64,000 bases of DNA from contig AP027925.1 in the NCBI GenBank assembly GCA_036322875.1, forward strand, positions 1,212,970 to 1,276,969, read 5' to 3'. A program made the position numbers and the translations under genes. This DNA is from Paraimprobicoccus trichonymphae (GTDB taxonomy: Bacteria; Bacillota; Clostridia; Oscillospirales; Acutalibacteraceae). Below, piece after piece: positions 45,753 through 54,423 of the stretch (within the stretch, counting starts at the first letter, position 1; each line of letters begins with the position of its first letter). The notes under the pieces were generated by a model. It ran no database searches. It saw only the letters and a list, made by a program, of their open reading frames with translations, and was not told the DNA's origin.

Positions 45753-46340
45753 GTGGATGAGAATGGTTTGCCGCTAGGTGTTGTTTCTAGGGATTATGCG
45801 TTGAGGTTGGCATCAGAAAAAAATTTAGATTTAGTCAAAATTTCCTCAGTTTCAATTCCTTCTGTTTGTAAAATTACAGATTATGGTAAATTTTTATTTG
45901 AAAAAGGTAAAAAAGAGAAAGGAGCCAAGAAAAATCGTAGAAAATCGGAATTGAAAGAAATTAGGCTTTCACCAAATATAGCTGCTCATGATTTTGAAAC
46001 AAGAGTTGTATGGGCTCAGGGTTTTGCTGAAAAAGAAAACCGTATAAAAATAACCATGAAGTTTAAAGGTAGAGAAATGGCGCATCAAGAAATAGGATTA
46101 CGAGTGATGAAAAAATTTGCGAAGGCGTGTTCAAAGTTTTCGTTTGTTGAAAAATCTCCTATGATAGACGGAAAAATTATTACTATGTATATTTCTCCAA
46201 ATAAGAAATTAGATGTTAAAGAGAAACCTGTCGCATTAAAAAGTGAAATCACTTCAGGTCTTTTTGCAGAAAATTCAGACAATATCAAAATTGAAAACAT
46301 AAAGGAGGAAAATTCAGATGCCGAAATTAAAAACACATAG
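45753..46340 (+). CDS. infC: Translation initiation factor IF-3
   Basis: The recognisable product is IF-3: (V)RLVDENGLPLGVVSRDYALRLA, then DLVKISSVSIPSVCKITDYGKFLFE, the linker KKEKGAKKNRRKSELKEIRLSPNIAAHDFE, and the C-terminal domain (ITMKFKGREMAHQEIGL). The start given (GTG 45753) is too late, because conserved residues INKNITDVEVRL are encoded upstream in frame. The only codon choices there are ATT (45717) or other rare starts, as known for infC in other bacteria. AGGTGG at 45672-45678 is the likely ribosome site, or is displaced. IF-3 keeps 30S subunits free and checks the start codon. It has an acidic C-terminal extension. Confidence 0.9.
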   Translation: MDENGLPLGVVSRDYALRLASEKNLDLVKISSVSIPSVCKITDYGKFLFEKGKKEKGAKKNRRKSELKEIRLSPNIAAHDFETRVVWAQGFAEKENRIKITMKFKGREMAHQEIGLRVMKKFAKACSKFSFVEKSPMIDGKIITMYISPNKKLDVKEKPVALKSEITSGLFAENSDNIKIENIKEENSDAEIKNT

Positions 46341-46515
46341 TGGTGCAAAAAAAAGATTTAAAGTAACCCATACTGGAAAAATAATTAGAGCACATGCAAA
46401 TAAAAATCATATTTTGAACAAAAAAACGCGAAAAAGAAAAAGGTTTTTAAGAAAATCTGCTTTAGTTGATAAAACAAATTGTTTTCAAGTCAGAAGTTTG
46501 GTTCCGTATATGTAA
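46318..46515 (+). CDS. rpmI: 50S ribosomal protein L35
   Basis: A 65-residue basic protein: PKLKTHSGAKKRFKVTHTGK, then HILNKKTRKRKRFLRKSALV, fully typical of L35. ATG follows AAAGGAGG. The gene overlaps the end of infC by 23 bases in another frame, so the two are translationally coupled. Confidence 0.97.
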   Translation: MPKLKTHSGAKKRFKVTHTGKIIRAHANKNHILNKKTRKRKRFLRKSALVDKTNCFQVRSLVPYM

Positions 46516-46582
46516 ATTTTTAAATTTAATAATTGTGTTCTCTATTTTTGTAAATAGAGCAATAAGTTTTTATATAAATTCA

Positions 46583-46745
46583 CAAAAAACCGCTAAATAT
46601 TTAGTTTAGCGGATGAGTCGTAAAAATATTGACAAAAAATAATAGTATGCTACAATCACAAGAGATGATGTTTCAAAGAAAACTAAGTTGAAACTTCAAG
46701 CATTAAAAATTAAATACTGTATTATTTTAGGAATCGATCGAGGAG
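46583..46745 (+). repeat. Element A copy 4, inside the infC-rpmI-rplT operon
   Basis: CCGCTAAA (46590-46597) pairs with TTTAGCGG (46605-46612). Next come GATGAGTCGTAAAAATA, TTGACA (46629-46634), 16 bases, TGC TACAAT (46651-46656), and the leader hairpin GTTTCAA/GTTGAAAC (46670-46694), then TTCAAGCATTAAAAATTAAA. It matches copy 1 over about 130 bases and gives rplT a private promoter. In other Firmicutes rpmI and rplT are separated by only a few bases, so this insertion is notable. Confidence 0.8.
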
Positions 46746-46757
46746 GTGTAAATAAAT

Positions 46758-47105
46758 ATGGGTAGAGTAAGTAACTCAGTTGCAACCAGAGCCAGAAGAA
46801 AAAAAGTTTTAAAGTCTGCTAAGGGTTATTGGGGCGCTAAAAGTAAGAAATTCAAAATGGCTAAACAAGCTGTTATGAAGTCAGGTAACTATGCTTATAT
46901 AGGGAGAAAACATCGTAAACGTGATTTTAGAAGACTTTGGATAACTAGGATATCCGCAGCATGCCGTTTAAATGGTTTGAATTATTCAAATTTTATGTGT
47001 AAGTTAAAAAATCATAACGTTTTATTAAATAGAAAGTCTTTGTCGGAAATGGCAATCGCAGATATTAATTCTTTTTCAGGTTTAATAAAAAGTTTAACGG
47101 AGTAA
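46758..47105 (+). CDS. rplT: 50S ribosomal protein L20
   Basis: A 115-residue basic protein: GRVSNSVATRARRKKVLKSA, then YAYIGRKHRKRDFRRLWITRI and YSNFMCKLKNHNVLLNRKSL. These are standard L20 motifs needed for early 23S rRNA assembly. ATG follows GAGGAGGTG. Separated from rpmI by a copy of element A that supplies a promoter. Confidence 0.97.
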   Translation: MGRVSNSVATRARRKKVLKSAKGYWGAKSKKFKMAKQAVMKSGNYAYIGRKHRKRDFRRLWITRISAACRLNGLNYSNFMCKLKNHNVLLNRKSLSEMAIADINSFSGLIKSLTE

Positions 47106-47222
47106 TTATTTTAAAGATGCGCCAATATATACCTTTTGGTAGTTGTGGGCATATATGATATATGATAAATGTATAATATCTCTTTTATATTCAGAGAATA
47201 AATATAAAGGAGATTTTTAAAT

Positions 47223-47582
47223 TTGAAGCGTAATTTTATAATTTTTTTGATGATAGGGATTATGTCTGGATTTATAAATGGTTTACTTGGAACAGGAGGA
47301 GGAATAATTATAGTTCCTTTTTTAGTCAAGTTCGCCAAATTAAAAAGAATAAATTCACATGCTAACGCGGTTTGTATAGTGTTATTCTTGTGCATAGCTA
47401 GTTCTATTTTTTGCTATAATTTTAAACTATTTTATATTTCAAAAGTTTGGGTTTATGTTATTTCTGGATTAATAGGATCAGTTTTGGGTTCTTTACTATT
47501 ATCTAAAATTAATACTATGGTTTTAAAAAAAATTTTTGCTTGCTTTAGTATTTGGTTTGCTTTTAGGTTTTTATTTAAGTAA
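47223..47582 (+). CDS. TSUP (TauE/SafE) transporter, first half
   Basis: A 119-residue, four-helix membrane protein starting at TTG after AAAGGAG. It shows the TSUP N-terminal motif GFINGLLGTGGGIIIVPFL near residue 15. Normal TauE/SafE proteins have about 250 residues with two homologous halves; here each half is its own gene. The stop and the next start overlap (TAATG), so the halves are coupled and can form a heterodimer. The family exports or imports sulfite, sulfoacetate or other organosulfur anions; substrate unknown. A TATAAT box lies at about 47175. Confidence 0.85.
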   Translation: MKRNFIIFLMIGIMSGFINGLLGTGGGIIIVPFLVKFAKLKRINSHANAVCIVLFLCIASSIFCYNFKLFYISKVWVYVISGLIGSVLGSLLLSKINTMVLKKIFACFSIWFAFRFLFK

Positions 47583-47944
47583 TGAATTTTTTGTTATCAA
47601 GTCTTGCAGGCTCGATTTCTGGTATGTTGGCAGCTATGGGATTAGGCGGTGGAAGCGTTTTAATAATGTATTTAACAGTAGTTGAAAAATTAGAGCAAAC
47701 AAAATCTCAAAATATAAATTTGATTTTTTTTATTCCTATAGCTCTTGTGGCTGTAATTTTTTATATAAAAAAAAAGTTGATAGATTTCAAACTAGTTCTC
47801 ATAGTTTTAATTTCTGGAATTCCTAGTACTATATTAGGTTCATATTTATCTCAAAATATAAATAAAGTCTTATTAAGCAAAATTTTTGGAACTTTATTAT
47901 TAATAACTGGAATAATTCAACTTTTTCACCGACCAAAAAAATAA
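47582..47944 (+). CDS. TSUP (TauE/SafE) transporter, second half
   Basis: A 120-residue membrane protein with GSISGMLAAMGLGGGSVLIMYL near the N-terminus, the second TSUP repeat motif (G-x-G-G-G), then three more helices ending LLLITGIIQLF. It starts at ATG 47582 overlapping the stop of the first half by one base. This looks like an established split rather than a recent break because both halves have good starts, stops and repeat motifs. Heterodimer formation is inferred. Confidence 0.85.
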   Translation: MNFLLSSLAGSISGMLAAMGLGGGSVLIMYLTVVEKLEQTKSQNINLIFFIPIALVAVIFYIKKKLIDFKLVLIVLISGIPSTILGSYLSQNINKVLLSKIFGTLLLITGIIQLFHRPKK

Positions 47945-48068
47945 TTTTCATAAAAAATTGAAAAAAGAGAACTAAAAAGAACCACTTAGAACCAGAAAAA
48001 GATAAAAAATCGTAGAATTTCAAGTCATAGAGTTAAAATTGAGAATGTCATAGGATTTTTTAAACATT

Positions 48069-49350
48069 TTGAACTGTTTTATAAGCAGAAATCTTGCTAA
48101 TCTAAATTTTACATCAGAAGGACATATCTGTGACGAATTAATGGTTTTTGACTACTTGAGACAGCTGTTTGAAAAAAATTACCTGAAAGTATTAGATCTG
48201 ATGAATTTGGAATTAAGTTTTTCTGGTATAGTTTGTGATGTGGAAATCAGCTGAAAAATGTAACATAGTCAAATCTGATGAAGCAAGATAACTATCAGAT
48301 CATATAGCAAATCTAAGTAATAGAATAACTTAGATTTTTAGTAGTTACTGATTTATTAAATTAAGTTAAATTGTCAATGGAAAGGTAAAAAAAATCTTAT
48401 ATTTGTAAAGATTTTGATAGCGAAATAAAAAAGTTAACCTCAAAAATTGCCAGTGAAATTTAAGAAAAACGTGCAAAAAAAGTAAAATTTTTTGAACTTA
48501 ACAATGATCAAAATATGAAAATTGAATATTCAGTTGCCGTTCACAATCGCAATAAAGCTGGAATTTGGTAAAGTGTTTGCTCGGAAAACGCAAAAATGTA
48601 GTGGTGTTTTCTAAATTTCCTGATAGAAAAATTGCAAAAATTTGGCATGAATACTTTGAAGTCTCATAGGAATATGAAAATTCACAAAAAAATGAGATTT
48701 TTTGAAGATAAAGAAACTTCAGATTGAAATTTTCAAAAATTACCATTACTGAAGTAATGGTAGTGTAGGATTAATATTTATAAGCATTTTTAGTTTAAAT
48801 AATTTTTGCAATCAAAAAACATTTCTTGAAGTAAGCAGTCTCGGATAACCATTGCATATTACTAAAATTACAGACCGTTTCTTGACTTACTAATATCTTT
48901 TGCAAAATTACGGAAAAAAGTTATTTAGTGAATATGATAGCAATATTACGCATCCTATTCCCAAAGAAAAATTTATAGAAGCCTTCTGCAAATTATATTT
49001 TAGTTAAATTGCCAGGATGGTGGAGACTTGTTGAAAATTTTTACCATGACCAATTTTTCTTAAAAGTAACATTAAGCAGAGCATTATATTTAATTGAGAC
49101 TCAAGAACATGATTTCAAGGGAAAAGCTTTGTTTTAAGTAATAGAAAATTACCAAAATATTAAAAAACATTGTGATTCTGTTAAGGTCAACGAGGCAAAT
49201 CACTTAAAACGCTTAAAAACATTTTATTTTTTTTGATTTTGTCGAAAATAAAATCAAGAAATATAAAAAATTAAAGCAAAAAATTTCTATAGTTGTGCCA
49301 GGTCTAAATTCGCTGTATTCAGACAGTTTAGATTTATCGGTTAGTTTCTA
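48069..49350 (+). pseudogene. Long degraded ORF of unknown family
   Basis: Across ~1.3 kb the plus strand gives coding-like fragments in several frames: HICDELMVFDYLRQLFEKNYLK near 48120, PIPKEKFIEAFCKLYF near 48955, then WWRLVENFYHDQFFLKVTLS and RALYLIETQEHDFKGKAL near 49020-49130. It ends near 49350 with KISIVVPGLNSLYSDSLDLS. More than ten stops or shifts are needed. I do not recognise the family. It was once perhaps a 400-residue protein. Confidence 0.4.
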
Positions 49351-49698
49351 AGTGATTGGTTGCTAAGACAATTTGTAATTTATAACACTTTTAATTTTCA
49401 TTTTGAGTGTTATTTTTTGTTTAAATTCTTTTATTAGAGCATCAAACTAAAAATATCAACAAAAAAGTTTAAATTTTAATTGAAACAAATGCATATAAGT
49501 GAAGAAATTATGCAAAAATTAACAAATTTTAATATAAATATTGCAAAATACTCAAAATAAGTATACTATACGACAATTTTATATGACAACAATAAAAATT
49601 ACTATTAAAAACTGGAAAAATTCATAATAACTAACTTACTATTTAATTTTTTTATCTGTATTTAAAAAATAAAACAAAATTTTAGACTTTTTAATCAA
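49351..49698. other. Intergenic stretch, nothing recognised
   Basis: About 350 AT-rich bases between the degraded ORF and mazF; no gene, RNA or repeat found. Confidence 0.35.
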
Positions 49699-50055
49699 TT
49701 ATTTAGATAAATGCCTTAAACCGAAACTTAATGATAAAGCATTATCTATTTTACTCATGAAATTATTGTTTATAAATCCAGTTTTTTCTCTAAGCCGTGT
49801 CTTATCTATAGTTCTTATTTGCTCCAACAATACTACTGAATCCTTTGTTAAACCACTCTCTTGCGAATTTATATGTATGTGAGTGGGCAATTTGGATCTT
49901 GTTTTTTGACTTGTTATTGCTGCTGCTATCACAGTTGGGCTAAATTTGTTTCCAATATCATTTTGAACTATCAAAACTGGTCTAACGCCACCTTGTTCTG
50001 AACCGGTTGTTGGACTTAAATCTGCATAAAAAATATCTCCTCTTTTTATACTCAT
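49699..50055 (-). CDS. mazF: MazF/PemK-family endoribonuclease toxin
   Basis: A 118-residue EndoA-type protein: RGDIFYADLSPTTGSEQGGVRPVLIVQND, then SPTVIAAAITSQ, KLPTHIHI, DSVVLLEQIRTIDKTRL. The Arg and Thr of the RNase active site (GVRPV and ITSQ) are present. It cleaves mRNA at short ACA/UACAU-like sites under stress. No antitoxin gene is visible directly upstream, where the divergent prmC lies, so it is an orphan here. The standard chromosomal ndoAI partner must be elsewhere or lost. Start ATG is at 50053-50055. Confidence 0.9.
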   Translation of the reverse strand: MSIKRGDIFYADLSPTTGSEQGGVRPVLIVQNDIGNKFSPTVIAAAITSQKTRSKLPTHIHINSQESGLTKDSVVLLEQIRTIDKTRLREKTGFINNNFMSKIDNALSLSFGLRHLSK

Positions 50056-50136
50056 ATATATATTTAAACCTCACTATATAAAATTTTTAAGATTATTATT
50101 TGCTATAATAAATAAAATATTCTTGGAGAAATCAAC

Positions 50137-50973
50137 TTGAAAAACACTTTGCTAAGTTTGTATAATATAGCTAAAAAATTTGTAAAAAATAAGTATGAAA
50201 TTATTTATATTTTTGAAGATTTGTTTAATATTAGTTATTCTTATTTGATAGCTAACAAAAATGAAATTTTACCAAAAGAAAAAGCAAAAGAATTTTTGAA
50301 ATATGTAAAAAAAAGGTCAGAAAATTTTCCATTACAATATATATTAAAAAATTGGGAATTTATGGGTAATAAATTAAAAATAGGAAAAGGAGTCTTGATT
50401 CCTCGGGACGATACAGAATTATTAGTAAGAAAAAGTGCACATTATATTTCAAAATCAAAATGTCCTAAAATTTTGGATTTATGTAGTGGATCTGGTAATA
50501 TTTCCATAGCCCTAAGTAAAATTTTAAACAATGGACCAGAAATTACAAGTATTGAAAAATCAATAAGAGCTTTCAAATACTTAAAAATCAACACTGAAAA
50601 TATTAAAAATATAAAGATTTTTAATTCAGATATTTTGAAATGCCATGAAAATTTTGAAAATAGTTATTTTGATTTGATAATATCTAATCCTCCTTACATA
50701 CCTAGCAAAGATATCGATAATTTACAAAAAGAAGTGAAATTCGAACCAAAAATGGCATTAGACGGCGGAAAACATGGTCTAAAGTTTTATAAATGTATTT
50801 GCTCTAAATGGATTAAAAAATTAAAAAAAAATGGTTTTTTGTCAGTGGAAGTAGGAACAAATCAATCATTGTACATAAGAATTTTATTTGAAAATTATGG
50901 CTTAGAAAATATAGAAACATTTAGGGATATTCAAGATATTGATAGGGTGATTTTAGCTAAAAATACAACATAA
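50137..50973 (+). CDS. prmC: Release-factor glutamine methyltransferase PrmC/HemK
   Basis: A 278-residue SAM methyltransferase. An N-terminal helical domain (to about residue 70) is followed by LIPRDDTELLVRK. The SAM site reads ILDLCSGSGNISIAL near residue 108. The catalytic NPPY motif lies in LIISNPPYIPSKDI near 186, then EVKFEPKMALDGGKHGLKFY. It methylates the GGQ glutamine of RF1 and RF2. The start is TTG after TTGGAGA, with a TATAAT near 50103. The usual neighbour prfA is absent. Divergent from mazF. Confidence 0.93.
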   Translation: MKNTLLSLYNIAKKFVKNKYEIIYIFEDLFNISYSYLIANKNEILPKEKAKEFLKYVKKRSENFPLQYILKNWEFMGNKLKIGKGVLIPRDDTELLVRKSAHYISKSKCPKILDLCSGSGNISIALSKILNNGPEITSIEKSIRAFKYLKINTENIKNIKIFNSDILKCHENFENSYFDLIISNPPYIPSKDIDNLQKEVKFEPKMALDGGKHGLKFYKCICSKWIKKLKKNGFLSVEVGTNQSLYIRILFENYGLENIETFRDIQDIDRVILAKNTT

Positions 50974-51302
50974 ATAGTATAAAATTTAAGAATAAACTGA
51001 GCAAATTTTATGTTAAAAAATATTATATGTTTTTCCTTGTTATTTAAAATAGTTTTTTGTCTATTTTTCATTTCTGCATCTTACTACAAATAACCGTCAC
51101 TCCATATTGTAGTAGTGCTTTTAATAAAACTTTGTCAGTCGATGGAGTTATTTGTTCCGTCCTCGCTTATCGGCATTTTTTGAAATTAAAAAAGTTTATT
51201 TCTTTACCATATATTATTAAAAATTTTTAATAAAAACCCCTGAAGAGAAACGAATTTTTCGGCAGAGTTGATATTTTAGTTCTAAATCAAAAATTATAAC
51301 AC
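50974..51302. other. Intergenic stretch holding a partial copy of a duplicated segment
   Basis: No gene. Bases 51190-51300 (TATTATTAAAAATT, CTGAAGAGAAACGAATTTTTCGGCAGAGTT) recur at 52055-52130, marking the border of a duplicated module described below. Confidence 0.5.
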
Positions 51303-51563
51303 TTACATATAACTGTATTCTGTCCCATTTTGCCATAATTCTTCACAAGATAAATCGATGTCATCATTCCACGCTATTCCATAACCTTTACAATCTAACT
51401 TAACTTGCTCAAATAAACCACGAATCAATTTAAAAGACTTAAAAACTTCCCACTTATCAAGCAACGGTTTTACGTCATATACCTTAATTACTCCATTCTC
51501 GAAAGTAACTTTTAATTTTAAATCGCTAATCGGTTTTACGTCTGTTAATTTATGAAAAATCAT
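51303..51563 (-). CDS. DUF2442 protein, module copy 1
   Basis: An 86-residue protein with the DUF2442 layout: KLTDVKPISDLKLKVTFENGVIKVYDVKPLL, then FKSFKLIRGLFEQVKLDCKGYGIAWNDDIDLSCEELWQNG. The ending 'W-N-D-x-I-D-L-S-x-E-x-L-W' is the strongest family mark. Function is not settled; DUF2442 genes commonly sit next to DUF4160 genes in toxin-antitoxin-like pairs. Here the DUF4160 gene is 18 bases upstream. ATG with an AGGGGTG site. Confidence 0.85.
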   Translation of the reverse strand: MIFHKLTDVKPISDLKLKVTFENGVIKVYDVKPLLDKWEVFKSFKLIRGLFEQVKLDCKGYGIAWNDDIDLSCEELWQNGTEYSYM

Positions 51564-51581
51564 TATTTCACCCCTATTACA

Positions 51582-51836
51582 TTATTTTAATGGTGGAAGT
51601 TTTTTAAAATTTTGAGTATTCCAAATTTCCATTAATTCTTTTTTATAAATCATTACCCACTCTTTTATCATTACCAACGCTTTAGGAGGTAAATCGCCCT
51701 CAACCATTTCAATTGTTTGTATGTCTACTACTCCAACATACTCTCCGTATATTACATGTATATGCGGTGGATTGTGCTCCTTTTGTATAAAAAACATTTT
51801 TATTATCATTCCATAAAACATTGATAATACTGGCAT
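51582..51836 (-). CDS. DUF4160 protein, module copy 1
   Basis: An 84-residue protein: MPVLSMFYGMIIKMFFIQKEHNPPHIHVIYGEY, then IQTIEMVEGDLPPKALVMIKEWV. The HxPPHIHVxYG motif identifies DUF4160, a small family found with DUF2442, probably as a toxin-antitoxin-like or regulatory pair. It lies immediately upstream of the DUF2442 gene in the same operon. Confidence 0.85.
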   Translation of the reverse strand: MPVLSMFYGMIIKMFFIQKEHNPPHIHVIYGEYVGVVDIQTIEMVEGDLPPKALVMIKEWVMIYKKELMEIWNTQNFKKLPPLK

Positions 51837-51939
51837 TTTTTACTTCCTTTCATTAATCTTAATTTTTAACAACAATAACTTCTCACTTTTATATTCTGCC
51901 ACAAACCCGAGAAAAAGTAAACTAAATCAACCCTAGATT

Positions 51940-52060
51940 TTCGCTAGATTATTTGGAAAACAAAGTTTCTATTCTCAAAAATAATGTTCTGTTGAAGTAG
52001 ATAAACCACATTTATCAGAGCTACAACCATATCGACCTTACCATTCGCGGTTGCATACAT
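51940..52060 (-). pseudogene. C-terminal scrap of a larger gene, module copy 1
   Basis: On the minus strand an open piece reads ANGKVDMVVALINVVYLLQQ then NIIFENRNFVFQII. The same peptide with small changes is encoded at 52804-52930. The pattern resembles the C-terminal end of phage-type terminase large subunits, but I rate that weakly. It marks the upstream border of the duplicated module, just before the DUF4160 gene. Confidence 0.35.
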
Positions 52061-52136
52061 TATTAAAAATTTGCAACAAAAAACCTTGAAGAGAAACGGA
52101 TTTCTCGGCAGAGTTATATTTTCGATTTTTTAGTTG

Positions 52137-52433
52137 TTACGAGTTTGCAATCAATTTGCTATTATCATACAAATCTTCTGGACATAAGTCTAAATTTTCA
52201 TTCCACACAACCGTACCGCACCCAATATGTGCGGTTTTGAAAAAGCCAATATTTTTTAATGGTTCATAATACCAATCGTCAAGTTGTGGTTTCATATCAT
52301 ATATTTTTTTTTCACCTGTTGAAAAAGTTAGCATTAATTCATAATTATTCGCTGGTACTACATTAATCACTTTTACCATACCTGGAACATGAACCACATA
52401 ATCTTTTATTTTCTCGTTATAGTACACAGACAT
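52137..52433 (-). CDS. DUF2442 protein, module copy 2
   Basis: A 98-residue protein with KVINVVPANNYELMLTFSTGEKKIYDMKPQLDDW, then KTAHIGCGTVVWNENLDLCPEDLYDNS, the DUF2442 fold and ending. It has a longer N-terminus than copy 1 (YYNEKIKDYVVHVPGM). ATG follows GAGGTGA. Its DUF4160 partner upstream is ruined, so it may now act alone or be on the way to loss. Confidence 0.82.
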   Translation of the reverse strand: MSVYYNEKIKDYVVHVPGMVKVINVVPANNYELMLTFSTGEKKIYDMKPQLDDWYYEPLKNIGFFKTAHIGCGTVVWNENLDLCPEDLYDNSKLIANS

Positions 52434-52449
52434 TTTATAATCACCTCAT

Positions 52450-52709
52450 TTTATTTTAATGGTTCAATCTTAAATATAGGTTGATTTTCGATTGCAAGTT
52501 TCTAATCAGCTACCAATTCATCTCTATGAATTTCAATCCATGCTATCACCAGTTTAGTTTTTTTCTTTGGAAATTTTCATTTTATCAACTTGCCATTGAG
52601 ATTAAATGAAGCTTTATATTTTTGATATTCAATATGAATGTGAGGAGGTAAATGCTCTTTGTTTTGCATTCTTAATTGTTATATCATAAAACATTGATAA
52701 TACTGGCAT
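52450..52709 (-). pseudogene. Ruined DUF4160 gene, module copy 2
   Basis: The start MPVLSMFYD at 52709 matches copy 1. Shifted frames then give KNKEHLPPHIHIEYQKYKAS, KWQVDKMKIS and AWIEIHRDELVADWK-like pieces. The PPHIH core is kept, but at least two frameshifts break it. It precedes the copy-2 DUF2442 gene in the same order as copy 1, supporting duplication of the whole module. Confidence 0.6.
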
Positions 52710-52799
52710 TTTTTAATCCTTTCATTAATATTAAATTTTAAAAATATTTTTTACTTACAGTTATATTATACCACAAACCCGAAAAAAAGTAAACTAAAT

Positions 52800-52930
52800 C
52801 AACCTTAGACTATCTGGAAAACAAAGTTTTTATCCTCGAAAATAATGTCCTGCTGCAACAGATAAACCGCATTTATCAAAGCAACGACAATATCGATGTT
52901 ACCATTTAGCTTTTTCTTCGCAACATAACG
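52800..52930 (-). pseudogene. C-terminal scrap of a larger gene, module copy 2
   Basis: Minus-strand reading KLNGNIDIVVALINAVYLLQ then QDIIFEDKNFVFQIV and a stop. Nearly the same as at 51940-52060. Preservation of the protein-level match across the two copies shows it was real coding sequence when duplicated. Possible terminase-like C-terminus; low confidence. Confidence 0.35.
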
Positions 52931-52935
52931 GTTCA

Positions 52936-53090
52936 TATTAGTAATTTTGTGAGTTCAAGTGTATTTATCTCCATTATATTGCTAAATTCTGTTTTTGTCC
53001 TCTCATCATAAAATCTAAGTCTGTTATAATAAGATCCATTCTCTTCTATTAACACAAAATCTGGTATCAATATACTAATTGCTCTTTATA
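52936..53090 (-). pseudogene. Remnant of an Rpn/PDDEXK-family nuclease
   Basis: Minus strand: ISILIPDFVLIEENGSYYNR then LRFYDERTKTEFSNIMEINT and LELTKLL. This matches the middle of Rpn/PD-(D/E)XK recombination-promoting nucleases (SIxILDFxL, HxxFRLRDExTGE, IEIHxLELPK). Only about 50 residues are left, between the DUF module and the IS630 element. Confidence 0.55.
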
Positions 53091-53091
53091 G

Positions 53092-53945
53092 CTATTCCGA
53101 TTTAAAATAAGCTGCGATAGATTCTTGAATTGTTAAGTGATTTTTAGAATTAAAACGCAACCAATCTTTTAAATTTGCCCATAATTTTTCAATTTTATTT
53201 TTGTCCGGAGAATATGGCGAAGGCCAAACGATGTGGCATTTATATAAGCATGCAATTTTTTCGAGTTCCGATTTTTTGTGAAAACTAGCGTTATCCATCA
53301 CAATTATGCTGTTTTGACGTAAAACTGGGCAGAGTTCATACTCAAACCAAATTTGAAAAAATGCCGCAGTCATCGACCATTTGTACATTTTGACTGCAAT
53401 CGATTTTTCATTAATTTGAACTGCAACGATATTTATCTGCTTGAATTTTCGTCCGGGCTCAGGAGTAAAAACTCTTTTTCCAACTTTCGAACGGACGTAC
53501 TGTTTTACCATAAACGTATTAACACCGCATTCGTTAATATAGACAATGTCCGGCACATTGGCTTAGACATTTTTTCATCGAATTCTTGACGTTTTATTTC
53601 GTCCTTTTCGATGTAAAAATATTCTTTTTTTTTAAAGTGATTCCTATTCGTTCCAAAGCATCGAATGCACCGGATGTTGAATTACCAAATTTTTCCGCTA
53701 TTTCTGAAAGCATTGCACCGGGATGTCCTTCGATGTAAAATTCAAGTTCTTCGGTGAAAAATTTCGTCGCAGTTCTCCTTTTTAACCGCTTTTCTAAATT
53801 TCCTGTTTCGTTTAAATTTTTTCTACGCTTTTATCGAACTTACGCTTACACTCAGTTCCTTATGTGCTTCTTCATAAAGTGTGTCCCTTTGCGAGATGTT
53901 TTAAGACCAATTCTCGCGTGTCTTTTGAATATGACATCGTTTAGA
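53092..53945 (-). mobile_element. IS630-family element with broken transposase
   Basis: The C-terminal half (53092-53556, 154 residues) is open: VYINECGVNTFM, IIVMDNASFHKKSELEKI and PSPYSPDKNKIEKLWANLKDWL, the DDE blocks of IS630 transposases. The first catalytic Asp (usually DExG) reads Asn in INECG, so activity is lost. The N-terminal part lies upstream (53560-53945) in broken frames, with HARIGLKTSRKGT-like and FPEELEFYIEGHPGAMLSEIAEKFG-like pieces. The element is dead. Confidence 0.75.
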
Positions 53946-54423
53946 TTATATCACAGATTGTTTTAAAACGTAAAAGCTATATATGCTCTATATTAAATCG
54001 ACTTGCTGCAATTTGGTTATAGGACTAAGTCGGTTTGGTTTTGACTTTTTTATAAAATCGTGTTTTAATTATAAACTTAAAAGAAGTAAATTATGTTAAA
54101 TAAAAAACTTATAAGTAAGTTGCGTATCTTTAGGGATTATTTGTTCAATGTTTATGATGATCTCATCGTTTAAAGTCAACCAATTAGTTCACACTTACCA
54201 AAAACGAATTGCTGAAATTTCAAAAGACGTCAACAAAGATTTGTACTTTTACCTTAAAGAAAATAATTCTGAAAATGTCAGAAATCAACGAAACTTTAAA
54301 TAAGTGTTTTTCTGTTTATTGTGATAATAATATTTCAAAATTTTGTAAGTTTTAATGTAACAATTGACTTATTCAATATAAGTTCGGTAGCTTCCAAGCA
54401 GCATAAATTTAGGAGGAAAATAT
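53946..54423. other. Intergenic stretch before the foreign gene pair
   Basis: A broken run near 54130-54300 reads FNVYDDLIV, then KTNCNFKRRQQRF-like pieces; nothing recognised. Its right edge carries TAGGAGGAAA, the ribosome site of the DUF917 remnant. Confidence 0.35.
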
